Positions 43,239-53,153 of a DNA stretch of 64,000 bases are shown here, one piece after another. The DNA is from Gelatiniphilus marinus (GTDB taxonomy: Bacteria; Bacteroidota; Bacteroidia; Flavobacteriales; Flavobacteriaceae). The stretch lies in the NCBI RefSeq assembly GCF_042678305.1, contig NZ_JBHUDT010000001.1, one strand, 5' to 3'. The translations under genes and the position numbers were made by a program. Each line of letters opens with the position of its first letter. The stretch's first letter is position 1. A model generated the notes under the pieces. The model ran no database searches. It was not told the origin of the DNA and saw only the letters and a list, made by a program, of their open reading frames with translations.

Positions 43239-43715
43239 TTAAGCTTGCAAATCCTCTAACATCAAATTATAATCGTATTGCAAATCGTCGTGCAAGGTCG
43301 CTATTGCCTTTTTTGTTAAAAGGATTTGGCGGTTATAGGTGTTTTGCAATTGAGTACTGTATTTTATGTTTGGAGAAAAGTCTTTTAATTTCTGGCAGAA
43401 GTAGAGCAGTAGTTCCACTTCGGTTTCCTTTTTTTGTGAATACCGGATGTACTTTTTTATGTTTTTTAAAATTTTCCGAACGCTTTTTCTAATGTAAAAA
43501 TAACTTTTTGTATTAATGGTTTCAAATTCCTCATCAATATAATTTTTAACCGATGCGATATAACCGTCTTCATTGAATGATTCAAACAATAAATAGGTAA
43601 GCAGTTCTTTGTTTTCTTTTTTAAATCGCGATAAACGCAAGCAAAGTTTTATTAATTCGTCTGCCGATTGATGCTGTAATTCCTTTTTTATTACCGTTAC
43701 CGATACTGCTTTCAT
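43239..43715 (-). CDS. Conserved-looking protein of unknown function
   Basis: This 158-residue protein is Lys/Glu-rich and predicted to be almost wholly alpha-helical. It has an N-terminal segment (VIKKELQHQSADELIKLCLR) that resembles small helical repeat proteins. No catalytic motif, signal peptide or membrane segment is visible. It lies between the AraC gene and the E1 dehydrogenase gene with gaps above 100 bp on both sides, so context gives no clue. Confidence 0.65.
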   Translation of the reverse strand: MKAVSVTVIKKELQHQSADELIKLCLRLSRFKKENKELLTYLLFESFNEDGYIASVKNYIDEEFETINTKSYFYIRKSVRKILKNIKKYIRYSQKKETEVELLLYFCQKLKDFSPNIKYSTQLQNTYNRQILLTKKAIATLHDDLQYDYNLMLEDLQA

Positions 43716-43912
43716 TTTGTTTATTATTTGTTAATTTCCGCGTTAAGCGAAAAAACAAAGGCTTTTGTCGTAAATGTTATGGTTTTAATTAAGCTATTAA
43801 AATAAGCATGCAGCAAGTTAAAAAAAGAAATTTGCTATTTAGGTTAAATTTATAAATAAAACCTTTTTGCTTTATATGGAATAAACTCTTGTGGGCTTTT
43901 ATATGGATTTAA

Positions 43913-46324
43913 TTACCTTAATTTTGGGTAGTTTTCTGGGTTGGCTTCGTGCATGACCTCGTAAACGGCTTCAAAAATATCTTCGGCCGATGGCTTCGAG
44001 AAATAATCGCCATCGTTGCTATAGGCAGGTCTGTGCGCCTTTGCGGTTAGGGTTTTGGGTTGCCCATCTAGATATTGATACGCGTTTTGGGTGTTTAATA
44101 TTTCGTTTAAAATATAGGCCGATGCGCCACCGGGAACATCTTCATCTATAACCATAACTCGATTGGTTTTGGCTATGCTTTTTACTATGTCGTGGTTTAA
44201 ATCGAATGGTAATAAAGACTGTACATCAATTACTTCGGCATCTATACCAACCGAGAGCAATTCTTTGGCGCTTTCCTGTACAATTCGAAGTGTAGAGCCG
44301 TAAGATACCAGTGTAATATCTGTACCGGTTTTTAAGGTTTCAACCACGCCAATAGGTGTTTTAATAGCACTTAAATTATTGGGCATTTTCTCTTTTAGCC
44401 TATAGCCATTAAGGCATTCAATTACTAATGCGGGGTCGTCTCCTTGCAAAAGGGTGTTGTAAAAGCCAGCGGCTTTGGTCATGTTTCTTGGCACTAAAAC
44501 ATGAACACCGCGTACTAAATTGATGATGCCACCCATTTGAGAACCAGAATGCCAGATGCCTTCTAGCCGGTGCCCACGTGTTCTTAAGATTAAAGGTGCT
44601 TTTTGTTTGCCTTTTGTTCTGTAATGCGTTGTGGCCAAGTCGTCGCTAATAATTTGTAGGGCGTACATAATGTAGTCTAAATACTGTATTTCTGCAATGG
44701 GTCGCAAACCGCGTAATGCCATACCAATACCTTGGCCTACTATGGTGGCCTCGCGTATTCCTGCATCGGCTACTCTAAGCTCACCGTATTTTTCTTGTAA
44801 GCCTTCTAGACCTTGGTTAACATCGCCAATAGCTCCTGAGTCTTCACCAAATATTAAGGCCTCTGGATAGGTATTGAAAATAGCATCGAAATTATCGCGC
44901 AAAATAATGCGTCCATCTACTTGGGGTGCGTCAACATCATAACAAGGTTTTATTTCCTTTACAAGAGTTGGGGACTGTTTGGTATTGGAATATAAATGCG
45001 AGCTGAATTTTGGTTGTAAAGCTTCAATAGTAGTATCTATCCATGTGGCCAGTTGCTCTTTGGCTTCGTTGTTCTCTCCTAAAGTGTGCCTTAATGCTTT
45101 TCTGGCATGCGAGATAATGTCTTTTCTGGAAGGTTCGTTTATGGTAGATAAGCTATTTATAAGGGGCTTAACAAACACCCCATTGCTGCTTGTGTTTGCA
45201 ACGCTGTTCAATATAGAGATTAATTGCTGTTTTTCTTTAAGTATGGGTTGTAAAAAGTCGCTCCATGCTTTGTTTTTTGCTGTTCTAACTATTTTTTTTT
45301 GTTGGCGCTCTATATCTGTAAGTGTTTCGTTGGTGGCAATACCGCTTTCAATAATCCATTGGCGCATTAATAGGTTGCAGTCGGTTTTCTTTTCCCATTC
45401 CAAGCGCTCTGGAGACTTGTAGCGTTCGTGCGAACCAGAAGTAGAGTGCCCTTGGGGTTGGGTTAATTCTGTAACGTGTATAAGTACCGGTACATGTTCT
45501 TCTCTGGCAATGGTAGAGGCTTCTTGGTAGGTTTCAACAAGATTGGCATAATCCCAACCTTTAACACGTAGAATCTCAAAACCTTTGTTGGTTTTGTCGC
45601 GTTGAAACCCTTTTAATATTTCAGAGATATTTTCTTTGGTAGTTTGATGTTTAGCGTGTACCGAAATACCGTATTCGTCGTCCCAAATGCTAATAACCAT
45701 TGGTACTTGTAAAACGCCAGCGGCATTTATGGTTTCGAAAAACAAGCCTTCGCTTGTACTGGCATTGCCTATGGTGCCCCAAGCAACTTCGTTTCCGTTA
45801 TTAGAAAAATTACTGGTGTTAATGCCTTTAACTTCCCTAAATATTTTTGAAGCCTGTGCCAACCCCAATAAACGCGGCATTTGTCCAGCGGTACAAGAGA
45901 TGTCTGCACTGGAGTTGTATTGGGTGGTTAAGTCTTTCCAATTTCCGTTATCATCTAGACTGTGGGTTGTAAAATGCCCTCCCATTTGGCGGCCTGCAGA
46001 CATTGGTTCCAGGTTAATGTCTGTGTTGGCGTAAAGTCCTGAAAAAAACTGCTCTGGGTTTAGTTCTCCAATGGCCATCATAAAGGTTTGGTCGCGGTAG
46101 TAACCAGACCTCCAATCGCCCTTTAAAAAGGCTTTGGCCATGGCTAGTTGAGGCAGCTCTTTACCGTCTCCAAAAATGCCAAATTTTGCTTTACCGGTTA
46201 ATACCTCGCGACGCCCCAGTAAACTACATTCTCTACTTCTTACAGCAATGGTGTAATCGTTTAGGACCTCTGCTTTAAAATCTTCAAAAGAGATGTTGTT
46301 TTTCAAATCTGGAATGGTTTGCAT
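43913..46324 (-). CDS. Fused alpha-beta 2-oxoacid dehydrogenase E1 component
   Basis: The 803-residue protein joins an E1-alpha-like half (about 1-380; thiamine diphosphate region around NEVAWGTIGNASTSEG and the loop WDDEYGISVHAKHQT) to an E1-beta-like half (about 460-800; IFGEDSGAIGDVNQGLEGLQ, REATIVGQGIGMALRGLRP, GGASAYILNE). Such fused E1 proteins in flavobacteria decarboxylate branched-chain or other 2-oxoacids as part of a dehydrogenase complex. The E2 and E3 partners are not adjacent. The substrate is not fixed by sequence. Confidence 0.87.
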   Translation of the reverse strand: MQTIPDLKNNISFEDFKAEVLNDYTIAVRSRECSLLGRREVLTGKAKFGIFGDGKELPQLAMAKAFLKGDWRSGYYRDQTFMMAIGELNPEQFFSGLYANTDINLEPMSAGRQMGGHFTTHSLDDNGNWKDLTTQYNSSADISCTAGQMPRLLGLAQASKIFREVKGINTSNFSNNGNEVAWGTIGNASTSEGLFFETINAAGVLQVPMVISIWDDEYGISVHAKHQTTKENISEILKGFQRDKTNKGFEILRVKGWDYANLVETYQEASTIAREEHVPVLIHVTELTQPQGHSTSGSHERYKSPERLEWEKKTDCNLLMRQWIIESGIATNETLTDIERQQKKIVRTAKNKAWSDFLQPILKEKQQLISILNSVANTSSNGVFVKPLINSLSTINEPSRKDIISHARKALRHTLGENNEAKEQLATWIDTTIEALQPKFSSHLYSNTKQSPTLVKEIKPCYDVDAPQVDGRIILRDNFDAIFNTYPEALIFGEDSGAIGDVNQGLEGLQEKYGELRVADAGIREATIVGQGIGMALRGLRPIAEIQYLDYIMYALQIISDDLATTHYRTKGKQKAPLILRTRGHRLEGIWHSGSQMGGIINLVRGVHVLVPRNMTKAAGFYNTLLQGDDPALVIECLNGYRLKEKMPNNLSAIKTPIGVVETLKTGTDITLVSYGSTLRIVQESAKELLSVGIDAEVIDVQSLLPFDLNHDIVKSIAKTNRVMVIDEDVPGGASAYILNEILNTQNAYQYLDGQPKTLTAKAHRPAYSNDGDYFSKPSAEDIFEAVYEVMHEANPENYPKLR

Positions 46325-46345
46325 TTTTAAGGGTTTTTACATTTG

Positions 46346-46377
46346 CAAAAGTAGTTAAATTTTGTCGTTTTTACAAT
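46346..46377 (-). promoter_or_regulatory. Promoter of the fused E1 gene
   Basis: On the - strand ATTG (46377-46374), a 20-base spacer, and TACTTTTG (46353-46346) fit the Bacteroidota consensus. The -7 box ends 21 bp before the start codon. Confidence 0.5.
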
Positions 46378-46494
46378 TATTAGATATATAAACAAATTGA
46401 GTAATTCTTATAAATTCGTATTTTATTTTAATTGAATTGTTAATAGTTTAATAAAACAACAGATTTAATGAAAATAGCTTAAAGGATTTGGGTT

Positions 46495-49326
46495 TTAATA
46501 CCAGCGTCTTCTAAATAGCCCTAATAGCGATTGCGGATCTACGGTAAACTTGAATCTTATTTTTTGGTCGTAGTGAGGTTGCCCAATTTCCCAGCCCAAA
46601 TTTGAATATATGGGGAAATAGATTTCAAAATAATCAGTTACCAGATTGATTCTAATACCCGAATCGTAAACAAATTTTGGGTTATCAAATTTATTTTTTA
46701 CAAAGCCCATATCGCCGTATGCCAAAATGTATTTCCATAGTGTCGTGCTGGCGTTAAATGTGCTAATCCATTGGTTTGCAAATGGGGTTTTTAGTTTCGA
46801 TTTAAAGCCGCCTTCTGCGGTTATGTACTGTTGGCTGAATATTCCGGTGGCTTCAGAACGCCCCAAGTAGTTGTAATCAAATAAATAATCGGTTGGCCTA
46901 TCGAGTGCAAAGCTAAAATAATCTGAAGTGATATCGGTTCTGTTGCTTAAAAAGGCGCCGGTGTAAAATCTTAGGTTTAATTGCCTGTTGCTTTCAAATA
47001 GCTTTCTGTATTCGTAATTAAATGAAACTTTACTGAATGTTTTGGCTATTTGCAAGTCTGTGGACCACTTGCTAAAGTTTATTAGGTTGTCGTTAGAGTT
47101 TAAGTAGTTTACGTTAAATATGTTGTAGTTGGGCTCGTCTGCGTTTGTTATGTTGTTTAGGTCTTTGTCTCTGTGAATGTCTATATATCTTAACTTTAAG
47201 CGTTGGCGTTTGTTCGATCTAAAATCATTGTCATTTCTAAATAAAAATGTTAGCGATGGTATTATTTTTCTAACAAATAGATCTTCTGCAAAAGAGGTGT
47301 AGCTGCCTTGTATTCCGTAATTTATAGAATAAAGGTTGCTGTTTTGTAAATAGTGGGTTACTGATGCCGAAGCTGCACCGGTAAAGGATTTCGATTTTAA
47401 GGCGTATCGGGGTTGTATTTTATAATTAAACTGTTTTCTAAGCAGTGTGGTGTTGTAGGCTTTTATTCCAAAAGTAATGCCATCGTAAATGTTATTAAAT
47501 TCGGCTAGTGGCATTAGGAATACTTGGTTGTAATTAGGGTCTTCAATATCTTTAAAAAGCCTGAATTGTAAGGGTTTGTTGTTAAAAAAGAAGCCTTTCA
47601 GCGATTTCCAGTTGTCTCTTAAATTCTGCTCTGGAATGATTTGTTCGTAATTTAAAACCAGCTTATTGCCATTGTTTCGTGGTATGGTAATCGTTTTGCT
47701 TTTTGTAACATTTTCTATCCAAGATTTAGAAATAATGCTGTCGTTGTTCAATGTGTATAAAGAAATAGGCATACTGTTATTTCTTTTGTTCTTTATGGTT
47801 AAGGTTATGGAGTCTTCTGTTTTTTTAACCTTTTTTATTTTAAAGTCTATTTTTTTTCTGGTGTTTATATAATCTTTAAAAAACCAATCGATATCTTTTT
47901 GTGTTTTTGTTTTTATATAAGCTTCAAAGGCTTTGGGCGATGTTTGCTTAAGTTTTGTTTGCTCTAAAAATGATTTTAGCGTGTTTTCTAAAATGCTGTC
48001 ATTTATAAAATCATCTAAATATTTAAGGCCAACCGCAGCTTTGTACTTATTTGCTATGCTGGCATTAAATTTAAGCAGAGAGTCTTTGGCCATGGTTAAG
48101 GGCTGGTCTCTGTTGGTTCTTGCCATCGTCATAAACGCGAATATGTATTTATCGTTAAAAGACATGTTTGCAGCATGAAACGACCTAACGCCCCAAAAAT
48201 CTGCTAGCGAACCAAGAAATTTCATGTTTGGGTAATGGGCTTCAACATAATTTATTAAATAATAAATTTGTATGCCATCAAACAGCCATTGGTCTTTTCT
48301 TGGGTTTATTAACAAGGTGCTTTCCAGGTAATTGTGCAGTGCGACTTTTAGAAGTTTTAATTCGTATTGAAAATGATTGGGGTAAAGTTTAATAAAACTG
48401 GGCAGAAAATTTAAGCCATAAATAGGGTCTTTATTGTAATCGATGTTGCTTAACACCAGTTTTTCGTGCGGATACTTGCCAAAGTTATTAAATAGGAATT
48501 TGGTTATTTTCTCGGTGATTAAAACCTTGTCTAAAACGTCCAGTTCTCCATTTTTTATATTCGATATTAATGATAAGCCTTGGGTTTGTATGGTTTCGAA
48601 ATCTGAAACTTTACTTAAAAACAATTTACTGTCTATTCTGTTTTTTCCTTTTAGGGTAACGGTTTGTTTTTTAGTGCTTTGGGTTTTGTTACTTATATTT
48701 AATTCTGAAGTAATGGTATAACCTTTAGGACAGCTTATCTCTAAATTCAAGTCTGCTTTAGGGACAAATAAATCGTCTAAATTCTTATTGCTGTAATACT
48801 GCCATTTGCCATTGTAAACCGCAGGGGTTATGTACCAATATCGCAGGCTTAAATCTCCAGTTTCCGAAATGCCGTAACTTGTAAATTTATCTTTTGGTAT
48901 TTGTACAATATATTCTAGATTAATGGTGTAGGTTTCATTGGGTTTTAAAGGTGTTTTTAAATCTACTTTTACAACATCCAATTGGTTTTTTAGCTGGCTA
49001 AAAACCAATGGTTGGTTGTTTTGCCTAATTGAGGTAATTACCGAGTAGCCCCTATCTTCGTTTTTTGCTAAATGGAATTGATTGTTGTACTCTTCGGCAA
49101 ACCTAATGGCAAGTGGTGTTGTTTTTGTAGCGTAGCTATTGCTCCAATCGTTAAGGTAAATGCTTTGTAGTATATCTTTCGATGTGTTTTTATATTGAAT
49201 GGTTTGCGATATGGTTATTTTTCTGTTCTCAATATCGAAATCAGCTTTTAGGTCAATTTTATTTTGACTAAAATTTATGATGCTGCTAAAGATAAATAGG
49301 ATAGAAAAAAAAGGGCGTAACTTCAA
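46495..49326 (-). CDS. M1-peptidase-like protein with lost active site and C-terminal beta-barrel-like region
   Basis: The 943-residue protein has a signal peptide (ending near NFSQ, residue 21) and an M1 aminopeptidase-like N-terminal sandwich (about 25-250). At the expected zinc site HEXXH reads HNYLE (331-335), and the downstream Glu is D350 in WLFDGIQ. So zinc binding and catalysis are probably lost. From about residue 630 the sequence alternates polar and hydrophobic residues with many aromatics up to the C-terminus, as in outer-membrane barrels. The function is unknown; a surface scaffold or binding role is possible. Confidence 0.7.
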   Translation of the reverse strand: MKLRPFFSILFIFSSIINFSQNKIDLKADFDIENRKITISQTIQYKNTSKDILQSIYLNDWSNSYATKTTPLAIRFAEEYNNQFHLAKNEDRGYSVITSIRQNNQPLVFSQLKNQLDVVKVDLKTPLKPNETYTINLEYIVQIPKDKFTSYGISETGDLSLRYWYITPAVYNGKWQYYSNKNLDDLFVPKADLNLEISCPKGYTITSELNISNKTQSTKKQTVTLKGKNRIDSKLFLSKVSDFETIQTQGLSLISNIKNGELDVLDKVLITEKITKFLFNNFGKYPHEKLVLSNIDYNKDPIYGLNFLPSFIKLYPNHFQYELKLLKVALHNYLESTLLINPRKDQWLFDGIQIYYLINYVEAHYPNMKFLGSLADFWGVRSFHAANMSFNDKYIFAFMTMARTNRDQPLTMAKDSLLKFNASIANKYKAAVGLKYLDDFINDSILENTLKSFLEQTKLKQTSPKAFEAYIKTKTQKDIDWFFKDYINTRKKIDFKIKKVKKTEDSITLTIKNKRNNSMPISLYTLNNDSIISKSWIENVTKSKTITIPRNNGNKLVLNYEQIIPEQNLRDNWKSLKGFFFNNKPLQFRLFKDIEDPNYNQVFLMPLAEFNNIYDGITFGIKAYNTTLLRKQFNYKIQPRYALKSKSFTGAASASVTHYLQNSNLYSINYGIQGSYTSFAEDLFVRKIIPSLTFLFRNDNDFRSNKRQRLKLRYIDIHRDKDLNNITNADEPNYNIFNVNYLNSNDNLINFSKWSTDLQIAKTFSKVSFNYEYRKLFESNRQLNLRFYTGAFLSNRTDITSDYFSFALDRPTDYLFDYNYLGRSEATGIFSQQYITAEGGFKSKLKTPFANQWISTFNASTTLWKYILAYGDMGFVKNKFDNPKFVYDSGIRINLVTDYFEIYFPIYSNLGWEIGQPHYDQKIRFKFTVDPQSLLGLFRRRWY

Positions 49327-49432
49327 TTTAATTATAGCATTAATAAGGTTAACAATAATAATGGCTTTGCAATATAATACAATATCGTGTTTGGTTAATG
49401 TTAAAGCCTTTGTATTATAAAAGTTTTGCTTG

Positions 49433-50122
49433 TTAAAAATTAGGTTTTAAATCTGATTCTTTGTAAAAAGCATCTAAAATATCAATTACCTCTTCTTCGG
49501 TATCTACTAAATGAATTAAGTTTAAATCTTCAGCAGATATATTTCCAAATGTAATTAACAAGGTTTTTTTTATCCATTCTAAAAGGCCTTCCCAAAAATC
49601 TGTACCCACCAAAATAATGGGGAATTTTTCAATTTTATGGGTTTGTATAAGTGTAAGCGCTTCAAAAAGTTCATCTAAAGTGCCAAAGCCCCCAGGCATA
49701 ACCACAAAACCTTGGGAGTATTTTACAAACATGACTTTGCGTACAAAAAAATAATCGAAATCCAAGCTTTTATCTGGGTCAATATACGGGTTGTCGTGCT
49801 GCTCGAAAGGCAGGTCTATATTTAGCCCAACAGAAGTGCCGCCTCCTAAATGCGCTCCTTTATTTCCTGCTTCCATAATGCCTGGGCCACCACCTGTAAT
49901 AACACCGTAACCAGATTCTACAATACTTTTGGCAATACTTTCGGCTTGTTTGTAATACTTGTTGTCTGGTTTGGTTCTTGCTGACCCGAATATAGATACG
50001 CAAGGGCCTATTTTACTTAGTTTTTCGTAGCCATTAACAAACTCGCCCATAATTTTAAAAATAGCCCAAGAATCGTTTGTTTTAATCTCGTTCCAGCCTT
50101 TATGGTGTTTTTCTTTTCTCAT
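49433..50122 (-). CDS. LOG-family protein (TIGR00730 type)
   Basis: The 229-residue Rossmann-fold protein has the LOG signature PGGFGTLDELFEALT (about 132-146) and GGGPGIMEAGNKGAH (about 78-92). LOG proteins are nucleoside 5'-monophosphate phosphoribohydrolases (cytokinin riboside monophosphate in plants). The bacterial substrate may be AMP or a related nucleotide. It is in the same direction as the M1-like gene but 106 bp away. Confidence 0.9.
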   Translation of the reverse strand: MRKEKHHKGWNEIKTNDSWAIFKIMGEFVNGYEKLSKIGPCVSIFGSARTKPDNKYYKQAESIAKSIVESGYGVITGGGPGIMEAGNKGAHLGGGTSVGLNIDLPFEQHDNPYIDPDKSLDFDYFFVRKVMFVKYSQGFVVMPGGFGTLDELFEALTLIQTHKIEKFPIILVGTDFWEGLLEWIKKTLLITFGNISAEDLNLIHLVDTEEEVIDILDAFYKESDLKPNF

Positions 50123-50129
50123 TTTTTTG

Positions 50130-50191
50130 TAGTCTTTAGTTGGTAGTCTTTAGGTGTTGGTTTTGCATTTTTTTCAAGAGTCTAAAGTCTA
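50130..50191. repeat. Small cluster of TAGTCTTTAG repeats
   Basis: TAGTCTTTAG occurs directly at 50130-50139 and 50144-50153, and nearly inverted (CTAAAGTCTA) at 50182-50191, in the gap between the LOG and uvrA genes. The inverted copy can form a hairpin after uvrA on either strand. Confidence 0.45.
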
Positions 50192-50210
50192 TCGACTATA
50201 GATTAGTAGG

Positions 50211-53060
50211 CTAATTTAACTCTTTTTTTAAAAATTTTGCGGTATGGCTTTTTTTGTGTTTTATAATGCCTTCTGGCGAGCCTTCGGCAATTATTTGTCC
50301 ACCGCCTTTACCGCCTTCGTAACCTATGTCTATAACGTGGTCAACGGTTTTAATAACATCTAAATTGTGTTCAATAATCAACACCGTATTGCCTTTGTTT
50401 ACAAGCTTGTTAAGTACAATCATAAGCACTCTAATGTCTTCAAAATGAAGTCCAGTAGTGGGTTCGTCTAAAATATAAAAAGTGTTTCCTGTGTCGCGTT
50501 TACTTAATTCGGTGGCGAGTTTTATACGTTGCGCCTCACCGCCAGAAAGTGTTGTGCTTTGTTGCCCCAAAGTAATGTAGCCTAAACCAACATCTTTAAT
50601 GGTTTTGAGTTTTCTATTGATTTTAGGGATATGCTCGAAAAACTCTACCGCTTCGTTAATCGTCATGTTCAATACATCGCTAATCGATTTTCCTTTATAG
50701 CGAATTTCTAAGGTTTCACGATTGAAACGTTTGCCTTGGCAGGTTTCGCACTCGACATAAACATCGGGGAGAAAATTCATTTCTATAACGCGCAATCCGC
50801 CGCCTTTACAGGTTTCGCAGCGTCCGCCAGTAACGTTAAAACTAAATCGGCCCGCTTTATAACCGCGAATCATAGCCTCGGGGATTTTAGCATATAAGGC
50901 TCTAATTTCGCTAAAAGTGCCTGTATAGGTTACGGGGTTGCTTCGCGGTGTTCTCCCGATGGGCGATTGGTTAATGTCTATAACCTTATCAATATGTTCC
51001 AAGCCTTTTATGCTTTTATAAGGCATTGGTTTTTTAACACCATTAAAATAATGCGCGTTTAAAATTGGGTAGAGCGTTTCGTTTATTAACGTAGATTTTC
51101 CGCTGCCCGAAACCCCTGTAACACCAATCATTTTTCCTAAGGGGAATTTTACCGAAATGTTTTTTAAGTTATTTCCGGTGCAGCCTGTTAGCTCTAAAAA
51201 TTTACCGTTTCCTTTACGGCGTTTTTTGGGGATTTCTATGGTTTTGTTGCCGTTTAAATAATCGGCGGTAAGTGTATCGTGTGTTTTTAGCTCATCAGGA
51301 TTTCCAATGCTAATTATTTCGCCACCGTATTTCCCTGCTTTTGGGCCAATATCAATCACATAATCGGCACGTTCTATCATGTCTTTATCGTGCTCAACTA
51401 CAATAACGGAGTTCCCAATATCTCGTAATGATACCAATGAATTGATAAGTTTTTCGTTGTCGCGCTGATGTAACCCAATACTGGGTTCGTCTAAAATATA
51501 AAGCACTCCAACCAGTTGAGAGCCTATTTGCGTTGCCAAACGAATGCGCTGTGCTTCGCCACCAGATAAGGATTTAGAGCTTCTATTTAGCGATAAATAA
51601 TCTAACCCAACATCCAACAAAAATTGCAATCGCGATTTAATTTCCTTTACAACTTCTTCTGCTATTTTTAATTGTTTTTCTGAAAGGTGCTCGTGCAAGG
51701 TATTAAACCAATCGGCAAGTTCAGCAATATCGGTATTGGCAAGTTCTGCTATGTTTTTATTGTTTATTTTGAAATAAAGCGATTCTTTTTTTAATCGAGA
51801 GCCTTCGCAAACTGGACATTTAATTTTGTCCATATAGTCTTTTGCCCAACGTTTTAGCGACTGAGATTCGGCCGTTTTGTATTGGTTTTCAATAAAGTTT
51901 GCAACACCTTCAAAATCTATTTTGTAATTGCGGGTAACGCCCAAAGTTTTACTTTCAATAGAAAACTTTTCGTTGCCACCGTATAAAATCATCTGTTTGG
52001 CAGCTTTCGGAATATTTTTGTAAGCATCAGTTAATTTAAAATTGAAGCGTTGTGCAATGGTTTCAAATTGCTTAAAAATCCAAGAATTTTTTTCTGGGCC
52101 ATGAGGCGCTAGTGCTCCATTTTTTATAGAAAGTGAATCGTCTGGAATAATTTTATTTTCATTTACTTGGTATAATTCCCCAATACCGTTACAGTTTGGG
52201 CAGGCGCCTTTTGGTGAGTTGAACGAGAAATTATTGGGTTCTGGATTTGGGTACGAAATTCCAGAAGAGGGGCACATTAAATTTCGGCTAAAGTAACGTG
52301 CTTCTTGTGTGTCTTGATCGATAACTAAAAGAACGTCTTCGCCGTGATACATAGCTGTATTAATGGTTTCGTTAAGACGTTTGTCGTTATCTGCAGAATC
52401 ATCAATTACCAACCTATCGATAACAATCTCAATGTCGTGGGTTTTGTAACGGTCCAGTTTCATGCCCTTAACAATATCTCGAATTTCGCCATCGGTTCGT
52501 ACTTTTACAAAACCCTGTTTGCCAATTTGCTCGAACAATTCGCGGTAATGCCCTTTACGAGACCTTATAACGGGGGCAAGTATATTAATACGCTTTCCGC
52601 TAAAATCACTTATAATAAGCTCTTTAATTTGCTGGTCGCTGTAGCTTATCATTTTGTCGCCTGTGTTGTAGCTATATGCATCACTGGCACGCGCAAAAAG
52701 TAAGCGCATAAAATCGTAAATCTCGGTAATAGTACCAACGGTAGAGCGTGGTGATTTGCTGGTTGTTTTTTGCTCGATGGCAATAACGGGAGAAAGTCCA
52801 TCAATTTTATCGACATCGGGCCGTTCTAATCCGCCTAAAAATTGCCTCGCATAGGCCGAAAAGGTTTCTATGTACCTGCGTTGCCCTTCGGCATAAATGG
52901 TATCGAAGGCTAAAGATGATTTTCCGCTACCCGATAAACCGGTAATTACTACCAGTTTTTCGCGAGGAATAGACACATCAATATTTTTAAGATTATGAAC
53001 GCGTGCGCCTTTTACTTCAATAAATTCTTCGAAATTAGTCATAGAAATGCAAAGTTGCAA
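50211..53060 (-). CDS. uvrA: UvrABC excinuclease subunit A
   Basis: The 949-residue frame most likely starts at the internal Met at 53042 (residue 7), giving MTNFEEFIEVKGARVHNLKN. It has two ABC ATPase modules with Walker A GLSGSGKSS (N-terminal) and GVSGSGKST (about 660), each with a signature SLSGGEAQR / TLSGGEAQR. It has zinc modules with CPNCNG, CPVCEG and paired CETCKG/CETCQG motifs, and a conserved insertion domain. It recognises DNA damage with UvrB in nucleotide excision repair. The gene is monocistronic. Confidence 0.97.
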   Translation of the reverse strand: MQLCISMTNFEEFIEVKGARVHNLKNIDVSIPREKLVVITGLSGSGKSSLAFDTIYAEGQRRYIETFSAYARQFLGGLERPDVDKIDGLSPVIAIEQKTTSKSPRSTVGTITEIYDFMRLLFARASDAYSYNTGDKMISYSDQQIKELIISDFSGKRINILAPVIRSRKGHYRELFEQIGKQGFVKVRTDGEIRDIVKGMKLDRYKTHDIEIVIDRLVIDDSADNDKRLNETINTAMYHGEDVLLVIDQDTQEARYFSRNLMCPSSGISYPNPEPNNFSFNSPKGACPNCNGIGELYQVNENKIIPDDSLSIKNGALAPHGPEKNSWIFKQFETIAQRFNFKLTDAYKNIPKAAKQMILYGGNEKFSIESKTLGVTRNYKIDFEGVANFIENQYKTAESQSLKRWAKDYMDKIKCPVCEGSRLKKESLYFKINNKNIAELANTDIAELADWFNTLHEHLSEKQLKIAEEVVKEIKSRLQFLLDVGLDYLSLNRSSKSLSGGEAQRIRLATQIGSQLVGVLYILDEPSIGLHQRDNEKLINSLVSLRDIGNSVIVVEHDKDMIERADYVIDIGPKAGKYGGEIISIGNPDELKTHDTLTADYLNGNKTIEIPKKRRKGNGKFLELTGCTGNNLKNISVKFPLGKMIGVTGVSGSGKSTLINETLYPILNAHYFNGVKKPMPYKSIKGLEHIDKVIDINQSPIGRTPRSNPVTYTGTFSEIRALYAKIPEAMIRGYKAGRFSFNVTGGRCETCKGGGLRVIEMNFLPDVYVECETCQGKRFNRETLEIRYKGKSISDVLNMTINEAVEFFEHIPKINRKLKTIKDVGLGYITLGQQSTTLSGGEAQRIKLATELSKRDTGNTFYILDEPTTGLHFEDIRVLMIVLNKLVNKGNTVLIIEHNLDVIKTVDHVIDIGYEGGKGGGQIIAEGSPEGIIKHKKSHTAKFLKKELN

Positions 53061-53065
53061 AGATA
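53058..53065 (-). promoter_or_regulatory. -7 box of uvrA
   Basis: TATCTTTG on the - strand lies 16 bp before the Met at 53042 and overlaps nothing coding. With this start site the 53060 Met could not be used, which supports 53042. Confidence 0.5.
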
Positions 53066-53153
53066 AGGTTTTAGATGTTAAATTCTTGTGAAGTTTTATT
53101 CATAACACTAAGCTTTCAAAATAATTACTTGCAAAGAGGTAAAGTGAGCAATT

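Noticed and set aside
44979..45422. Antisense frame of 147 codons within the fused E1 gene
   Set aside because: It is a shadow frame; the opposing protein is conserved throughout.
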